Shown here piece after piece: positions 62,945 to 64,000 of a stretch of DNA of 64,000 nucleotides. The notes under the pieces were generated by a model, which had not been told where the DNA came from, made no database searches, and saw only the letters and a program-made list of their open reading frames with translations. The position numbers were made by a program, and so were the translations under genes. Position 1 is the stretch's first letter, and each line of letters starts with the position of its first letter. Source of the DNA: UBA6224 sp963800205. GTDB taxonomy: Bacteria > Patescibacteriota > Saccharimonadia > Saccharimonadales > UBA4665. Location: positions 62,001-126,000 of the forward strand of contig CAWCZQ010000005.1 in NCBI GenBank assembly GCA_963800205.1. Direction: 5' to 3'.

Positions 62945-63477
62945 CGAACGCGACGATAATAGTGCAGTTCAGCGTCTCCGTACTGCTTGTCTCGAATAAG
63001 TTCGAAGCGGTCACTTGGTAAAGCCACGCGGCTTTGAGGCGGCAACGACAATACGACTACTCCTTGCACTTCACACCGTTCGGCGGCAGCCTGCAGGGCC
63101 GGTTCTTGCAAATCGTCGTAAGGAGGGTCCAGTAACACCACATCAAACCGTTTCGTCGGCTGAGTCTGTAACCACGACCGTACCCCAGCTCGGGTTATCT
63201 TGATACGGCTCCCCGTATTTAACTTGGCGGCATTTTTCTTCATAACGGCGGCGGCCTGCGGATCGATGTCGAGTGCCACGACATACTTCGCTCCTCGACT
63301 AATCGCTTCAAAACTGAGCGCACCACTACCGGCAAATGGGTCAAAAACCGTTAGGCCATCGAGTTCGCCGAGGGCATTAAATAGCGCTCCACGGATTTTG
63401 TCGCTCATAGGGTGGGTGCGATGCCCGCGTGGCGCATCAAATACCTGGGCTTTAAGTGTGCCAGCGACAACTCGCAC
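62941..63477 (-). CDS. rsmD: 16S rRNA (guanine(966)-N2)-methyltransferase
   Basis: 178 residues. MRVVAGTLKAQVFDAPRGH, then VFDPFAGSGALSFEAISRGA (SAM binding) and VVLLDPPYDD (catalytic NPPY-like motif), the RsmD pattern. Methylates G966 of 16S rRNA. It overlaps the upstream gene by one base. Confidence 0.94.
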   Translation of the reverse strand: MRVVAGTLKAQVFDAPRGHRTHPMSDKIRGALFNALGELDGLTVFDPFAGSGALSFEAISRGAKYVVALDIDPQAAAVMKKNAAKLNTGSRIKITRAGVRSWLQTQPTKRFDVVLLDPPYDDLQEPALQAAAERCEVQGVVVLSLPPQSRVALPSDRFELIRDKQYGDAELHYYRRVR

Positions 63478-64000
63478 TAACGGCCTCGTCGTGCTTCATA
63501 AAGTGCACCATACCAGGCCAAAGTGACACTCCTCACAATGCGAGGTGCTAATTCTCGCCGCACCGCTTTAGCTAATTTAGTCGTCCAGCCACGTTGATAA
63601 AATTCATCGTACAGTCCCAAATTAGCGATATCTTGCGCTACCGAACGATACCAGTCGGCAAAATCTTGTTTTTTGAATGTCTCAATTTCTTCCTCTGTCG
63701 GCAAAGCAATCCGCATACGACTTGGCAGGATCAAAGTTGCCACGCCCCATTCAAATGAGCCATGCGTCGACATGAGTCCTTTTGGGCCCCACATTCGCCA
63801 ATTATTTATAACCATCTCGCGTCTGGTGCCGCCAGGCAAAACAATTTTTGCCTTGATAGTCGTCCGACTCTCGATGCCTTCACCACCCCTGAGTTCCATA
63901 AGTTTCTCCTCATAGGGGTAGTGGTGTGCAGGGGTGAGCCCATCAACCATGGCATGCGCCAACCAAGCCGCCTCAAAGCCAGCCCGAACGTCATCAGACT
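63477..64000 (-). CDS. Unknown conserved-looking protein, C-terminal part (runs off right edge)
   Basis: The frame is open to the window edge. AAWLAHAMVDGLTPAHHYPY has three His residues spaced as in zinc-dependent phospholipase C/S1-P1 nuclease-like folds, but the rest does not confirm that. A basic C-terminus (RELAPRIVRSVTLAWYG) follows. Two internal ATGs could be starts, but the frame reads through upstream. Abuts rsmD. Confidence 0.65.
   Translation of the reverse strand, partial: SDDVRAGFEAAWLAHAMVDGLTPAHHYPYEEKLMELRGGEGIESRTTIKAKIVLPGGTRREMVINNWRMWGPKGLMSTHGSFEWGVATLILPSRMRIALPTEEEIETFKKQDFADWYRSVAQDIANLGLYDEFYQRGWTTKLAKAVRRELAPRIVRSVTLAWYGALYEARRGR

Overview
The window looks like chromosome of a Candidate Phyla Radiation bacterium, most probably a member of Candidatus Saccharibacteria (TM7). 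Supporting signs are a compact genome with the standard genetic code (UGA is a stop), a ribosomal-protein block without rpmD (L30), adk or map, a thymidylate kinase fused to tandem ThyX domains, a GT4-GH57-GH15 polysaccharide operon, and many tiny lineage-specific genes inside ribosomal operons. The assignment rests on gene content only.

Layout. 1-1.4 kb: start of rplJ with an L10-type leader and attenuator, preceded by an operon of three unknown small genes whose 5' leader looks like a terminator/antiterminator switch. 1.7-5.4 kb: an unknown gene and a dTTP-supply pair (tmk-thyX fusion, dcd). 5.5-10.5 kb: secE-nusG and rplK-orf-rplA, split by a GC-richer gene for a secreted Cys-rich protein that is bracketed by a perfect 16-bp inverted repeat. 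10.6-14.7 kb: GT2 glycosyltransferase, PAS histidine kinase, YgjP-type metalloprotease, P-loop kinase. 14.8-20 kb: tRNA-Trp, HIT protein, GT4/GH57/GH15. 20-22 kb: L33, PspC, three tRNAs and a free-standing structured RNA of about 300 nt. 22-26.5 kb: NUDIX, TPR, HolB-like, RluD, TrpS and two small genes. 26.6-42.6 kb: a nearly continuous minus-strand ribosomal block from rpsJ to rpsI, with secY, infA and rpoA. 42.8-49.8 kb: tuf, fusA, rpsG, rpsL with interspersed orphans and a duplicated tuf 3' end. 49.9-57.3 kb: rpoC, rpoB. 57.6-64 kb: clpP under a CIRCE operator, tig, hisS, tRNA-Leu, rsmD and three less defined genes.

Two window-wide patterns matter. First, I count 36 single-base indels that break otherwise well-conserved essential genes; 34 lie between about 29 and 57 kb. 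They are most likely sequence errors, so each affected gene is annotated once, across its frameshifts. Second, structural zinc ligands are missing from several proteins that often carry them (both beta' zinc sites, L36, L33, S4, S14), as if the transcription-translation machinery were zinc-independent.

Most genes serve transcription, translation and protein targeting. The interesting accessory material is the inverted-repeat-flanked secreted protein, the switch-like leader at 1.4-1.6 kb, the unassigned RNA at 21.3-21.6 kb, the tuf-end duplication around a PH-like membrane gene, and the orphan genes embedded in ribosomal operons.
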